52,898 nucleotides of DNA, taken from Planotetraspora thailandica (GTDB taxonomy: Bacteria > Actinomycetota > Actinomycetes > Streptosporangiales > Streptosporangiaceae). This document shows positions 1 to 8,440 of this stretch, one piece after another; within the stretch, counting starts at the first letter, position 1, and each line of letters starts with the position of its first letter. Below the pieces are notes generated by a model. The model saw nothing but the letters and a program-made list of their open reading frames with translations, had not been told where the DNA came from and searched no databases. The position numbers were made by a program, and so were the translations under genes. The DNA is taken from assembly GCF_016863335.1 (NCBI RefSeq), contig NZ_BOOR01000077.1, forward strand, positions 1-52,898, read 5' to 3'.

Positions 1-107
1 TGGATGAAGATCTTTTGGGCTGCTTCCGGTTGGTCGTGGCCGTCGGTGGCCATGTCCGAGCGCTGGAGAGTCAGACGAACACCGCGGGGCGAGGAGAAGG
101 ACGACCG
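1..107. other. Left edge, no recognisable gene
   Basis: This short stretch lies downstream of the minus-strand alpha/beta hydrolase. No start with a ribosome binding site, no recognisable protein family and no clear hairpin was seen. It may hold the 3' end of a gene cut by the window edge. Confidence 0.3.
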
Positions 108-977
108 TCAGTTGGCATCGACGAGAACCTCGCGCAGCTTACGCGCGAAGGCTTCAGGCTGCCCGGCGTAGCCGAACTCGCCACCGACGAAGCCGCCATG
201 ATGGCTCGGGAAAACCGTCAGCTGCTGACCGAGCAGCTTGGCCGTCGCCACGGAGGCGCGTCCGGTGAAGGTGTCCAGGGACTCTTCGCCCACTGCGATC
301 AAAACCCGCGTCCGCGCCGCGGTAAGCGCGTCGACGTCGGGCCGGTAGCTGCTGACCGCCCAAGACCGGTCGGAGAGAAGCGGGTCGTCACGGGAGCCGT
401 CATCCACGGTCGGCATCCCGAACGCGGCAGGATCCGGCGCGGGCTGGGCGAAGTAGTCTTCGGTGAATTCGCCCCGCCACGACGTCATCATGATGAAGGC
501 CGCCATACCCGCGCCCCAGCCCTTGCCCTCGTATGCATCCCGGACGCCGGCACGGGCGCGCTCGGCAGCCTGGGCGTCGGGGAGCACCGGAATAAGCGGC
601 GGCTCGTGCGCCACCAGGATGGTCACGTCATCGGGGTACGCCGCCACGAGGGCGAGCGCGGTCACCGCGCCGCCGCTGCTCGCGAACAGCTCGACCGGGC
701 CCGTACCGAGCGCCTCGATGACGGCGTGCACGTCGGCTGCCTGGATCCCGGGCACATGGTCGAACCGGCCGTCCTTGCGGGTGCTGCGGCCGAGGCCGCG
801 CGGGTCGTAGGTGACCACAGTGCGGTCAGAGAAGTGCGACGCCAACGTGCCGAAGCCGCTGGCGTCCATGGGCTGGCCGATCATGACCAGTGGTGGGTGT
901 CCATCGGCGGTCGGCAGCGAGCCGTGGATGTCGTAGACGAGGTCGGCCTCGGGAGTCTCGAGCATCTGCGTAGTCAT
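108..977 (-). CDS. alpha/beta hydrolase
   Basis: This 289-residue protein has an alpha/beta-hydrolase fold and probably cleaves an ester, epoxide or similar small substrate in the cytoplasm. The sequence shows the oxyanion region near GQPMDASGF, the DPRGLGRST loop, a nucleophile elbow at ELFASSGGAV, an acid-bearing strand near RVLIAVGEES and a terminal histidine in SHHGGF. The elbow reads A-S-S-G-G rather than the usual G-x-S-x-G, a variant seen in some family members. The start is placed at MTTQM because a GGAAGGGG sequence lies about 10 bases upstream; a longer reading to 1010 lacks such support. It stands alone, with an IS256 relic upstream. The substrate cannot be predicted. Confidence 0.8.
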   Translation of the reverse strand: MTTQMLETPEADLVYDIHGSLPTADGHPPLVMIGQPMDASGFGTLASHFSDRTVVTYDPRGLGRSTRKDGRFDHVPGIQAADVHAVIEALGTGPVELFASSGGAVTALALVAAYPDDVTILVAHEPPLIPVLPDAQAAERARAGVRDAYEGKGWGAGMAAFIMMTSWRGEFTEDYFAQPAPDPAAFGMPTVDDGSRDDPLLSDRSWAVSSYRPDVDALTAARTRVLIAVGEESLDTFTGRASVATAKLLGQQLTVFPSHHGGFVGGEFGYAGQPEAFARKLREVLVDAN

Positions 978-1019
978 GACCTGTAGACCCCTTCCGCGTC
1001 GAAAACTCATCGGATGCTA

Positions 1020-1780
1020 CGCGACTTCTGTGGGTGGTGGTCGTCGGGCATTCGACGAGTTTGCCGTTGGTGAAAATGCACCGGCGCGGACCAGGGCGAC
1101 CAGGTGGGGTGCGTTGACCGCACGCCAGCGGGCCTGGGCGGGTTCGATCAGCTTGAAGGCCATGGCCAGCCCGGCCGCGCGTGACCACGACTCGGCCGAC
1201 TCCCGGTACCGTCGGCCAGCGCGATGAGCTCCTTACGTTCGTCGGCGGGGCTGTCGGCCCCGGTGATCACGGAGTTGACCGAGCAGTGGAAGGCCGAGCA
1301 GCGCGCCTTCGCTGATCGGGACCCGTCGAACGTGTACTACGTCTACCTGTGGGGCGACGGCGTGCATGTCAACGTCCGCCTGGAGGAGCACCGGCTGTGT
1401 CTGCTGGTGATGATCGGGGTCCGCGCGGATGGTCCCAACGCCGGCACGAAGTCCCAGAGGACAGGCCGTGCAGGCAGAGCAGCGGCAGCACCTCGGTGAT
1501 CTTCGGTGTCCTGCGCGCCCAGGGCGGCACGATGGCCGAGGAGAACCGCTTGCGCTCGCCGGTGACCGGGTCGGTGCGCTTGTCGTTGACACGGGGGGCC
1601 GCAGACCTCAATCGCGCCGGCGGCGGTGAGCACCTGCCGGGGCTGGTGGTAGCCGTTGCGTACGACCAGACGACGCCCATCCTCGTCGCGCTCGCTGGCG
1701 AACTGCGCGATGTAGGCGTCGACCTCGGCTTTGAGCGCCTCGGCGAGCATGCGGCGAGCGCCTTCCCGGACGACATGAGC
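1020..1780 (-). pseudogene. IS256-family transposase relic with inverted internal segment
   Basis: The minus strand carries the N-terminal part of an IS256 (mutator-type) transposase from about 1776 down to about 1433, with motifs VVREGARRMLAEALKAEVDA, LVVRNGYHQP, RVNDKRTDPVTGERKRFSSA and KITEVLPLL, broken by frameshifts. The next family segment (VITELTEQWKAEQRAF to MIGVRADG) is on the plus strand at about 1237-1431. The minus strand resumes at about 1234 with RKELIALADGYRESAESW, which runs directly into the C-terminal piece GLAMAFKLIEPAQARWRAVN. The DDE core between those two pieces is missing, and at least two single-base shifts are present. The element cannot make an active transposase. 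Terminal inverted repeats were not identified. Confidence 0.85.
1237..1431 (+). pseudogene. Inverted middle segment of the IS256 transposase
   Basis: Read on the plus strand, this segment encodes SSAGLSAPVITELTEQWK, then DPSNVYYVYLWGDGVHVNVR, then VMIGVRADG. This is the stretch that should join DFVPALG (minus strand, ending near 1433) to RKELIALADG (minus strand, starting near 1234). Flipping this roughly 195-bp piece restores the expected family order, so an in-place inversion is the simplest explanation. Confidence 0.8.
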
Positions 1781-1877
1781 TGTAGGCCGTATGCAGACAC
1801 GTCGCCGCAGGTCGCCGTGCAGCAGGTTGGGGCACGTCGCGCCGACCCGAGCGCCGCTCCTGGTATGAAGACGCACC

Positions 1878-2816
1878 TCAGCTCGTCGTCCAGCGACAGA
1901 GTTTCTCGGGGTTGCGTACTACCCAGATGTGCTTGATCCGGTCGCCCGCGACCTCGAACGCGAACACCGTCACGGTGACGCCGTCTTGCTGAGCCACCAG
2001 ACCGGGCTGACCGTTGACCGTACGCTCCAGGAACGTCATATTGCCGGGCCTCCGGTCGGCGATCTCGACCCAGGCGCGCGCGATCTGCTCGCCGCCTTCG
2101 ATGGGGCGCAGGAAGGTGGTGGCGAGGCCGCCGCCGTCGGCGATCGCCGTGGCGTCGGGGTCGAGCAGGCCGATCAGGGCGTCGATGTCCTTGGCCTCCC
2201 ATGCCTGCTTGAAGTCCCTGACGATGCCGGCCTGCTGGGCTGTCGGACTCGCGGGGCCCTGCGATTCGCGAAGGCGGCGTCGGGCCGAGGAGGCCAGCTG
2301 GCGGCATGCCGCCGGAGTCCGGCCGACGATCTCGGCCACTTCGGCAAAGGAGTGGCAGAAGACATCATGCAGGATGAACGCGACGCGTTCGGCCGGGGTC
2401 ATCGATTCGAGCACGACCAGGAAGGCCATGCTGACCGACTCATCCAGGGTGACCCGGTCAGCCGGGTCGACGGTCGCACCGCCCGGCCGCCCGCTGATCC
2501 ACTCCGTACACTCGGGCAGCGGCTCGGGGATCCACTCGCCCACATACCGCTCCCGCCTCGCGCGCGCCGAGCCGAGCACGTCCAGGCAGATGCGGCTGGC
2601 GACCCTCGTCAGCCAGGCGCCGGGGGACTCAATGGCGTCCTGCTGCTGCCGGGACGTGGCGTACCAGCGGGCGTAGGTCTCCTGTACGACATCCTCGGCC
2701 TCGGCCAGGGAGCCCAGGAGCCGGTAGGCGAGATTGATCAGCTGGCGCCGCTCGCTCATGATCGCACTCAGGCCGGGATCGGGCCGGCCGTGTCCTGGTT
2801 CGGATTGGGTGGTCAT
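1878..2816 (-). CDS. ECF41-type RNA polymerase sigma factor with SnoaL-like C-terminal domain
   Basis: This 312-residue protein is an extracytoplasmic-function sigma factor. Region sigma2 is seen around residues 20-85 (INLAYRLLGSLAEAEDVVQE, then WLTRVASRICLDVL) and sigma4 around 130-190 (MTPAERVAFILHDVF, then FAEVAEIVGRTPAACRQLAS). A SnoaL/NTF2-like domain of about 110 residues follows, with ADGGG and a terminal NPEKL motif like the NPDKL signature of ECF41 proteins. In that family the C-terminal extension acts as a built-in regulator in place of a separate anti-sigma factor. The start MTTQSEP has AAGGGAG about 10 bases upstream. The gene diverges from a LUD-domain gene. The oxidoreductase or carboxymuconolactone-decarboxylase partner usual for ECF41 is not adjacent. 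Confidence 0.88.
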   Translation of the reverse strand: MTTQSEPGHGRPDPGLSAIMSERRQLINLAYRLLGSLAEAEDVVQETYARWYATSRQQQDAIESPGAWLTRVASRICLDVLGSARARRERYVGEWIPEPLPECTEWISGRPGGATVDPADRVTLDESVSMAFLVVLESMTPAERVAFILHDVFCHSFAEVAEIVGRTPAACRQLASSARRRLRESQGPASPTAQQAGIVRDFKQAWEAKDIDALIGLLDPDATAIADGGGLATTFLRPIEGGEQIARAWVEIADRRPGNMTFLERTVNGQPGLVAQQDGVTVTVFAFEVAGDRIKHIWVVRNPEKLCRWTTS

Positions 2817-2974
2817 GGTGTCGACGGCTCCCTTGGTCGCATCTGCCCTCACCTGTTCGACGAGATAGCGCGCCGAACCGTGAGGTTGGCGCGTCGCCTG
2901 ACATTCCGGGGGGCTGTGTCGTCGTACTGCCGAGACGAACACATCATCCAGCGAACAGGAAGCTCAGAGACATC

Positions 2975-3604
2975 ATGACTACCTCAATGCCGGCATCACC
3001 GTTCGCCGACCCGGCACCCGCGCAGCGCCTGGAGCGGGCGGCCGCTGCGCTGACGGAACACGGTTTCACTGTGGAAATCCTCGACGACGCCGCCGCCGCG
3101 CGTACCCGCATCAAAGAGCTGATACCGGAGGGCGCCAGCGTGTTCACTGGGGCTAGCGAGACCCTCCGCCTGTCCGGCATCGAGGAGGACATCAACACCA
3201 GCGGGCGCTACGACGCCGTCAAGCCACGCGGCCTGGCCATGGACCGCGCCACCCAACTGCGCGAGATCTGGCTGCTGATGTCTACCCCCGACGTCATCGT
3301 GGGCAGTGTTGCTGCGGTCACCGAAACCGGCTCCCTTGTGGTGGCCTCGGCCAGCGGAAGCCAGCTGCCCGGCTACGCCGGCGCCGCCGCCCACGCGATC
3401 TGGATCGTCGGGGCGCAGAAGGTGGTGTCCGACCTGCCCACCGCGCTGCGCCGCATCGAAGACCACTGCCTCCCGCTGGAAAACGACCGCGCCATGAAGG
3501 TCTACGGCGAGCCCAGTGCCCTCAACCGCCTTCTCATCCTCAACGCAGAACCCCACCCCGGGCGCGGCACCGTCCTGCTGCTCCGCGAAACCGTCGGATT
3601 CTGA
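2975..3604 (+). CDS. LUD-domain protein (LutC/YkgG-like)
   Basis: This 209-residue protein belongs to the LUD (DUF162) family, whose best-known member LutC is part of the LutABC lactate-oxidation complex. Family features include ALTEHGFTVEILDDAAAART near the N-terminus, VFTGASETL, the central VAAVTETGSLVVASASGSQ strand-turn-strand and IWIVGAQKVVSDL. It is cytoplasmic, with no signal or membrane segment. No lutA or lutB gene is nearby, so a role in lactate oxidation is not shown; stand-alone LUD proteins are common in actinomycetes. The ECF41 gene diverges from it across about 158 bp, and the two may share a control region. Confidence 0.85.
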   Translation: MTTSMPASPFADPAPAQRLERAAAALTEHGFTVEILDDAAAARTRIKELIPEGASVFTGASETLRLSGIEEDINTSGRYDAVKPRGLAMDRATQLREIWLLMSTPDVIVGSVAAVTETGSLVVASASGSQLPGYAGAAAHAIWIVGAQKVVSDLPTALRRIEDHCLPLENDRAMKVYGEPSALNRLLILNAEPHPGRGTVLLLRETVGF

Positions 3605-3626
3605 ACCACCGGCATTCCTCGTTGGG

Positions 3627-3888
3627 GGACCCAATACATCGGCACCGCGCTCCTTAACGCCATCGCGCCACCACCCACGACCTGGCTGGCCACCTGCACG
3701 GACGGCCGACACCTCAGCTGGTCCAGCTCGCGGCGGGCCACAGCTACACCACGGTGTTCTGATGGTGCGCCGGCATCTTCGCAGCCGGCGCCGTCATCTG
3801 CGGCGCGCTGCTGCGCGGCGGCCCGCTGACCCGGCCCGCAGACATCCCCGCCCGAGAGCCGTCGCCGCACGCCACGGCGGGCGTGTGA
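3627..3888 (+). pseudogene. MFS (DHA2/EmrB-type) transporter C-terminal relic
   Basis: The plus strand encodes the last transmembrane helix and tail of a multidrug MFS transporter: TQYIGTALLNAIA, then after a frameshift near 3668 LVQLAAGHSYTTVF, an in-frame TGA at 3760-3762 where the family has a tryptophan, then WCAGIFAAGAVICGALLRGG and a hydrophilic tail ending at TGA 3886-3888. Only the 3' end survives. A strong hairpin 19 bases downstream looks like its original terminator. Confidence 0.7.
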
Positions 3889-3906
3889 CCCGTCGCTGAA
3901 CCCCGG

Positions 3907-3941
3907 AGAGTGCCCGGCGCTACACCGGCGCCGGGCACTCT
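3907..3941 (+). terminator. Hairpin terminator behind the MFS relic
   Basis: A perfect 14-bp stem (AGAGTGCCCGGCGC at 3907-3920 pairing with 3928-3941) encloses a 7-base loop. It starts 19 bases after the stop of the MFS transporter relic. There is no long T-run, as is common for actinomycete terminators. Confidence 0.65.
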
Positions 3942-4154
3942 GGTCCCGCGGCCAGGTCTCATCGTGCCGGCCATAGCAGGACGCCAACGAACCCCTCAGC
4001 GTCTGGCCGGCAACCCTCGCCGGGCGCATCCGCCTGGACCCGCTCGACCGATGACGCCCCCGGTCAGCACGGACAGTGGCGTCACCGGTAGCACCGCCGC
4101 GCCCCCGGCCTGCGAAACCAGGCCAGCGGCTTAACGGCGGCAGCGCCCGCGACG

Positions 4155-4380
4155 CCCCCGAATTCGGCGACTCGTTGCAGGCCGCCTCCGTGGTGATCAT
4201 GTGCGAGCCGCAGGTCAAGCCAAGCATGGAGACCCAGGCTGTGGCGCGCGCTCATCGCATGGGCCAGGTGCGCAAGGTGCAGGTCCACAGGCTTCTCACG
4301 GTGAACACTGTCGACCAGCGCATGCTCGACATCCTGCGCTCCAAAACGGCACTCTTCGACGTCGACGAGCGGCGGACCCA
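4155..4380 (+). pseudogene. SNF2-family helicase C-terminal relic
   Basis: The translated stretch contains SLQAASVVIMCEPQVKPSME, then TQAVARAHRMGQVRKVQVHR, then LLTVNTVDQRMLDIL and KTALFDV. This matches motifs V and VI and the following part of the helicase C domain of SNF2/DEAD-like DNA-dependent ATPases, where QAxRRxHRxGQ is motif VI. The ATP-binding N-terminal half is absent. The frame runs straight into the unrelated PhoX relic, so this is debris joined by rearrangement. Confidence 0.75.
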
Positions 4381-4385
4381 CGGGA

Positions 4386-4766
4386 CAGGGCCAGGTCTTC
4401 GAGTACGACCCTCAGACGGAGCGGATGCGGGTGTTGTTCGCCTCCCCGGACGCCTCCGTACTCAACAATCCGGACAACATCTGCGTGAGCCCCCGGGGCG
4501 GCATCGTCCTCTGTGAGGACGGGAGTGAGGGTGAGTACCTGCACGGCCTGACCACCGACGGGGAGATCTTCCCGTTCGCGGCCAACAAGGCCGTGATCCC
4601 GGCCGGTGGTGTTCCTGGTAAGTCTGTCGCTCCTGGCGACTACACCGGATCGGAGTGGTGCGGGTCGACCTTCGAACCGAAGAACGGTGACTGGCTGTTT
4701 GCCAACCTGCAGAGCCCCGGTATCACCTTCGCCATCACCGGGCCCTGGCGTAAGGGCTCCCTGTAG
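4386..4766 (+). pseudogene. PhoX-family (DUF839) phosphatase C-terminal relic
   Basis: The plus strand encodes about 126 residues of a PhoX/DUF839 protein: GQVFEYDPQTERMRVLF, SPDNICVSPRGG-like residues (here NPDNICVSPRGG), VLCEDGSEGEYLHGLTTDGE, GSEWCGSTFEP and PGITFAITGPW near the natural C-terminus. PhoX enzymes are secreted calcium/iron-dependent phosphomonoesterases with a beta-propeller fold. The N-terminal two thirds, including the Tat signal and most metal ligands, are missing. It abuts the SNF2 relic. An internal ATG at 4425 could give a 113-residue peptide but is unlikely to be functional. Confidence 0.8.
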
Positions 4767-4843
4767 CGGAAACACCACCCACGCCACTTCGACCGTGGTG
4801 GCGGATCCGCCGACGTCGAGCGTTTGAGAAGACCACGTGAGAA

Positions 4844-4879
4844 TCGGCCCCATGATCAACCCCTTGATCATGGGGCCGA
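4844..4879. terminator. 16-bp perfect hairpin downstream of the PhoX relic
   Basis: TCGGCCCCATGATCAA at 4844-4859 pairs perfectly with 4864-4879 around a CCCC loop. It lies 77 bases after the PhoX stop and probably served as that gene's terminator. No T-run follows. Confidence 0.6.
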
Positions 4880-5367
4880 ACTGGTGGGGGCTGGCTCTGG
4901 ATGCGGGCCGCGATCCCCGCACCGCGCCTACTTGTTAACTGGCGGCACGACCGCAGCCTGGCCAGGCTTGGTCGAGGTGACCGGCGGGGTAGCTCTCACA
5001 TGCGGCTGCCCACCGGGTTTGGTGTGGCTCACTCATGGCATGCACCCCGCCGGACACTTCATGGCGCGAGCAGCGGACGAGCGGGTTTGCCCTTCGCGTC
5101 CCCCTACTCTCTCCCGCAGTCGGCGCTCACCGTTCAGGTTGGCGCCTCTGCGCCGCTGATCTCAAACAGTGTCACGTCCATCTGTCAAGAATGCCCACGC
5201 CTTCCCTGACCGGGCGAGGCCAGGCAGGTAGGTTGCCCCGGATGGAGATCAGACGCACACCCGACCTCTATCCCGGGTCCGCGCCCCGAGGTACGGCGCC
5301 GCGACCCGTTTTCCTGCTGCCGACCACGCACAACGGCCCTGCGCCCGCAACGCGCAGGGCGAGGGCG
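4880..5367. other. Non-coding stretch before the transglycosylase
   Basis: No recognisable gene was found here. An in-frame ATG at 5241 could extend the transglycosylase upstream, but the extension carries no family sequence and would bury the lipoprotein signal, so it is left out. Confidence 0.35.
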
Positions 5368-6297
5368 ATGATCGCCCGGGCCGCGGCCATGGTCACGGCC
5401 GTGACCCTCGGTGGTTGTGCAGGTCCGGGGGCAACCGACGGAGCACTGCCCCCCGCCCCCGGGCGGGCCGCCATGTCCACACCCGCCCCCACCGACCGGT
5501 CCCCCACCGCCAGACTCCTCGCCGCCGACGTCCCCATTCCCAAGGACGCCGCCCGCATCGCCGACGCCATCAAGACCACCACGCGCGCCCTGCGGAACGC
5601 CGTCGACGCCTGGACGAGGGACGGCGACACGGGTGCCCAGCCTCCAAAGCCCGCGGTCCTGCTCGCGCTGCACCAGCAGCGGATCTACCGCTACCTCGCC
5701 CGCCACCCCGACCTCGCCCGCCGGGTGTACGACGGGCTGCCCGCCGCGCTCGCCAAGGAGGCCGAGGAGAACGTGACGGCCATCGCGGACCTGTTCTCGC
5801 TCACTCGCCCGATCAGCGGGTCGGTGAAGTTCCGCGTCCAGCCCGCCGAGCCGGCGAAGGTGCTCCTCGGCTACTTCCAGCAGGCCGAGCGCCGGTTCGG
5901 CGTCGAGTGGGAGGTGCTCGCCGCGGTGATGCTGGTGGAGTCCGTGTTCGGCCGGGTGCGGTCCGACAGCTACGCCGGGGCGCAGGGCCCGATGCAGTTC
6001 ATGCCCGCCACGTGGAAGGCGTACGGCCTGGGCGGAGATGTCCGCGACCCGCGCGACGCGGTGTTCGGTGCTGCCAACTACCTGCGCGCCTCGGGCGCGC
6101 CCCGCGACTACCAGCGTGCCCTGCATGCCTACAATCCCACCCAGCCGTACGTGAACGCGGTGTTGCTGTACGCCCGCCAGATCAAGCGCGACCCGCGAAA
6201 CTACTACGCCTATTACAACTGGCAGGTCTTCGTGCAGACCACGAAAGGCGACCGCCGCCTGACCGGCCCCGACCCTTGGCGGCGTCGTCGACCGTAG
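5368..6297 (+). CDS. Lipoprotein lytic transglycosylase (SLT domain)
   Basis: This 309-residue protein probably cleaves peptidoglycan glycan strands at the cell surface. The start at MIARAAAM gives a short signal peptide ending in the lipobox LGGC, so the mature protein should be lipid-anchored; AGGGCGAGGG lies just upstream. A proline/alanine-rich linker follows. The SLT fold occupies about residues 175-300, with the catalytic glutamate at E191 in MLVESVFG, then the family motifs AGAQGPMQFMPATWKAYG, AVFGAANYLRASG and ALHAYNP. The C-terminus is basic. It stands alone between the PhoX relic and a PNPOx-fold gene. Actinomycete relatives act in wall remodelling and sporulation; that role is inference here. 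Confidence 0.85.
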   Translation: MIARAAAMVTAVTLGGCAGPGATDGALPPAPGRAAMSTPAPTDRSPTARLLAADVPIPKDAARIADAIKTTTRALRNAVDAWTRDGDTGAQPPKPAVLLALHQQRIYRYLARHPDLARRVYDGLPAALAKEAEENVTAIADLFSLTRPISGSVKFRVQPAEPAKVLLGYFQQAERRFGVEWEVLAAVMLVESVFGRVRSDSYAGAQGPMQFMPATWKAYGLGGDVRDPRDAVFGAANYLRASGAPRDYQRALHAYNPTQPYVNAVLLYARQIKRDPRNYYAYYNWQVFVQTTKGDRRLTGPDPWRRRRP

Positions 6298-6466
6298 GAG
6301 ACCAGTCCGACCGCGCCGAATGCCTGCTCTCGGAATTAGGACGGTTCGGGGTGGGGTAGGCCGCGGTGATGGGGATCGGCCCCGATGAAGAGAGTTCGTC
6401 GACGGGGGCCTGCGGCGACGTCGGCTCGGCACGTCGGGCGCACCCACGGCGAAACAGGGGGACACG

Positions 6467-6928
6467 ATGGGAATCATTACGCAGGACATGCGGAGCATTG
6501 TCGACAGCGCGAAGCTCGCGTTCGTGGCGACGGTCTGCGAGGACGGCTCTCCAAACCTGTCTCCGAAAGGGTCGTTGCTCGTCCACGACGACGATCATCT
6601 GGTGTTCATGAACATGGCCTCCCCCACGACGGTGGCGAACCTGCGGCGGGATCCTCGTCTGGAGGTGAATGTGATCGACTTTCTCCTCCGGCGTGGGTAC
6701 CGCTTCAAGGGAACCGCCGAGCTCCGTGGCGAGGGTGACCCCGTGTACGCATGGTCCCGACAATGGGTGATGAACACGCACGGCCCCGCCTATCCGTGTC
6801 ACGAGGCGGTGCTGATCCAGGTGGAACAGGCGCTGCCGGTGCACTCGCCCGCCTACACCTTCGGGCGCTGGAGCGAAGCCGACCTGAAGCGTGCCTGGGC
6901 CGACACCTACGGCTTGACACATGACTAG
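6467..6928 (+). CDS. Pyridoxamine 5'-phosphate oxidase-fold protein
   Basis: This 153-residue protein has the split-barrel flavin-binding fold of the PNPOx family. The N-terminal half shows KLAFVATVCEDGSPNLSPKG, LVFMNMASPTTVANLRRDPR and the strand LEVNVIDF, typical of small flavin- or F420-binding reductases and oxidases. It lacks the C-terminal substrate-binding region of true PdxH, so pyridoxal synthesis is unlikely. The ribosome binding site AGGGGGA lies about 4 bases before the ATG. The next gene's ATG overlaps the end of this one (ATGACTAG), which suggests translational coupling to the quinone oxidoreductase that is now broken. Confidence 0.8.
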   Translation: MGIITQDMRSIVDSAKLAFVATVCEDGSPNLSPKGSLLVHDDDHLVFMNMASPTTVANLRRDPRLEVNVIDFLLRRGYRFKGTAELRGEGDPVYAWSRQWVMNTHGPAYPCHEAVLIQVEQALPVHSPAYTFGRWSEADLKRAWADTYGLTHD

Positions 6929-7017
6929 CGTGCCCGCGACGGTCACCGCTGCATACGTCGACGACCTCGGCCCGGCGACCCGGATCCGTGTCGGGACACT
7001 GCCCATGCCCACCGTCG
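6921..7017 (+). pseudogene. N-terminal fragment of a zinc-type alcohol dehydrogenase/quinone oxidoreductase
   Basis: The sequence begins with an ATG overlapping the PNPOx-fold stop and encodes PATVTAAYVDDLGPATRIRV followed by GTLPMPTVG, the first two strands of an MDR-family quinone oxidoreductase. The match stops after PTVG and an unrelated frame begins. The missing continuation appears at 15319 on the same strand, so the two pieces may be halves of one gene. Confidence 0.6.
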
Positions 7018-7124
7018 GCAGCGGAGAAGAACTTCCATGGGACGTACCCGTTCAACCGGCCGGAACTGGCGGGCCGGTTGCGGGACCTGCGCGACCCTAC
7101 CGCCGACGACGACCCGGAGCTGTG
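7018..7124 (+). pseudogene. Short C-terminal relic of unknown family
   Basis: One frame reads KNFHGTYPFNRPELAGRLR followed by DLRDPTADDDPEL and TGA at 7122-7124, which looks like the acidic end of a real protein. The family was not recognised. It starts where the oxidoreductase fragment ends, marking a rearrangement joint. Confidence 0.35.
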
Positions 7125-7247
7125 ACGATCAGCGCGCCGTGGGCTGGATACCGGGCTGGGCTCTGGGACTCCTCGTGGGCCTTGGCCTTGGCCGGCCATC
7201 ACCGGAAAAGCTCGATTTGGAGGCAGGGTGCGCCGCCGGGGTAGGTG

Positions 7248-7910
7248 TCAGGCGAGCAGGTGAAGGACCCGCCGGGCCTGCCGTTCCAGGGTTCCTGCGG
7301 GATTGCGGGCGGCGAACGGCCCGTCCGGGCCGAGCATGAGGAACCAGCCCAGCGCGAGCAGTCGGCGGAAGTCCCGTACGCGTTCGCGCTCCTGCCTGGT
7401 CAGCTCCATGGCGGCCAGCAGTTGCTCTGCGTCGAGGGTGCCGTCGACGCCTGAGATGTGCTCGCAGACTTCGGCGAGCTCGAAGGCGCGGTCGCTGCGG
7501 CCGGAGTCTTCCCAGTCGATGATGCGCACCTGGTGATCGTGGTCGTCCCACAGGTAGTTGGCATGATTGCCGTCGGACAGGCCGAGAACCGGCGGCAGTG
7601 GATCAGCGGTGAGCTTGTCGGGAGCGGTCGTGGCCAGCCACACCGCTCCCGCTCGGTATGCCTGGTGCGCGGCGGGCGTGTCGCCGAGGTTGGGCTGCTT
7701 GTCGGCCCAGGTGCGGGCCTTGGCTACGGCTGCGGCGGGTCCCCACGCGGCGGGTTCGACCGCCTCGACCACCGGCGTGGGGATCGCTTGGTGCAGCCGG
7801 GTCAGGGCGGCGGCCATCGCAGTGGCCTGTTCGGCGGTGACGTGCTGGCCGCGCAGGACGCGGCCGGGTAGTCGGGGTGCCGGTAAGAAACGTGTCATGA
7901 GCCCCAAACG
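7248..7910 (-). pseudogene. APH-type phosphotransferase relic (C-terminal lobe)
   Basis: The minus strand encodes the second lobe of an aminoglycoside-phosphotransferase-family kinase: HVTAEQATAMAAALTRLHQA, the catalytic loop as LGLSDGNHANYLWDD and the metal-binding motif VRIIDWEDSGRSDRAFELAE. The catalytic aspartate (in LSDGNHANYL) and the following asparagine are present, and the natural C-terminus is kept. The N-terminal ATP-binding lobe is missing, and the open frame continues upstream into a Tn3 transposase fragment. A single reading frame from 8504 would therefore make a chimera unlikely to have kinase activity. Substrates of this family range from antibiotics to choline or sugars; none can be assigned. 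Confidence 0.75.
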
Positions 7911-7985
7911 AGCGGCACTGCCCAGGTCACCATCACGACCCGTCGGGGTCGAACCCTGCCCGGGCCCTGATGTGATCTTGTACGG

Positions 7986-8440
7986 AAAGATGGTCTTCTG
8001 CGCATGGCCGGCCTCCAGCATGGCCTGGTAGGTCGGGTGGGAGGCGGATTCGGTGAAGCGGCGCAGGATCGCCTCGGTGGAGGCGGTGCCCTGTTTGATC
8101 GCGGTCGCGTACTTGATCACCCAGAAGCGGCGCCGCACGTAGCGGATGTCGTCCTCGCTGTGGGCGTGGCCACCGGAGGCCACGGCCCGGATCCCGGTGT
8201 TGGTGCCGTACCCGTAGATGGTGAGCATGAGTCGCTCGGCCAGAACCTCGGGCTTGAGGTTGGATCCGCCCACCACGGAGGTGACGGCGTTCAGGCTGCC
8301 GGTGCGCAGCACCGCCTCCTTCAGCATGTCGATCAGCGGGACTGATCCCCAGCGGCGGCCCACCTCGTTCTTGATCTTGCGCAGGTTCCGTAGCTCGTCT
8401 GCAGCCTCGATCTTCGTCAGCTTGATCGCGCCGGACCGGC
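7986..8440 (-). pseudogene. Tn3-family transposase fragment
   Basis: The translated segment contains AIKLTKIEAADELRNLRKIK, RRWGSVPLIDMLKEAVLRTG, LKPEVLAERLMLTIYGYGTN, GIRAVASGGHAHSEDDIRYV, then IKYATAIKQGTASTEAILRR, ASHPTYQAMLEAGHAQ and KTIF. These are DDE-domain sequences of Tn3-family transposases, but the piece between RYVRRR and the MIKYATAIK region is deleted, removing much of the catalytic centre. After KTIF at about 7986 the family match ends and the phosphotransferase sequence follows in the same open frame. No Tn3 terminal repeats or resolvase were seen. Confidence 0.8.

Noticed and set aside
5241-5367. Upstream start for the transglycosylase
   Set aside because: The added residues carry no domain and would place the lipobox signal internally. 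The ATG at 5368 explains the lipoprotein signal.
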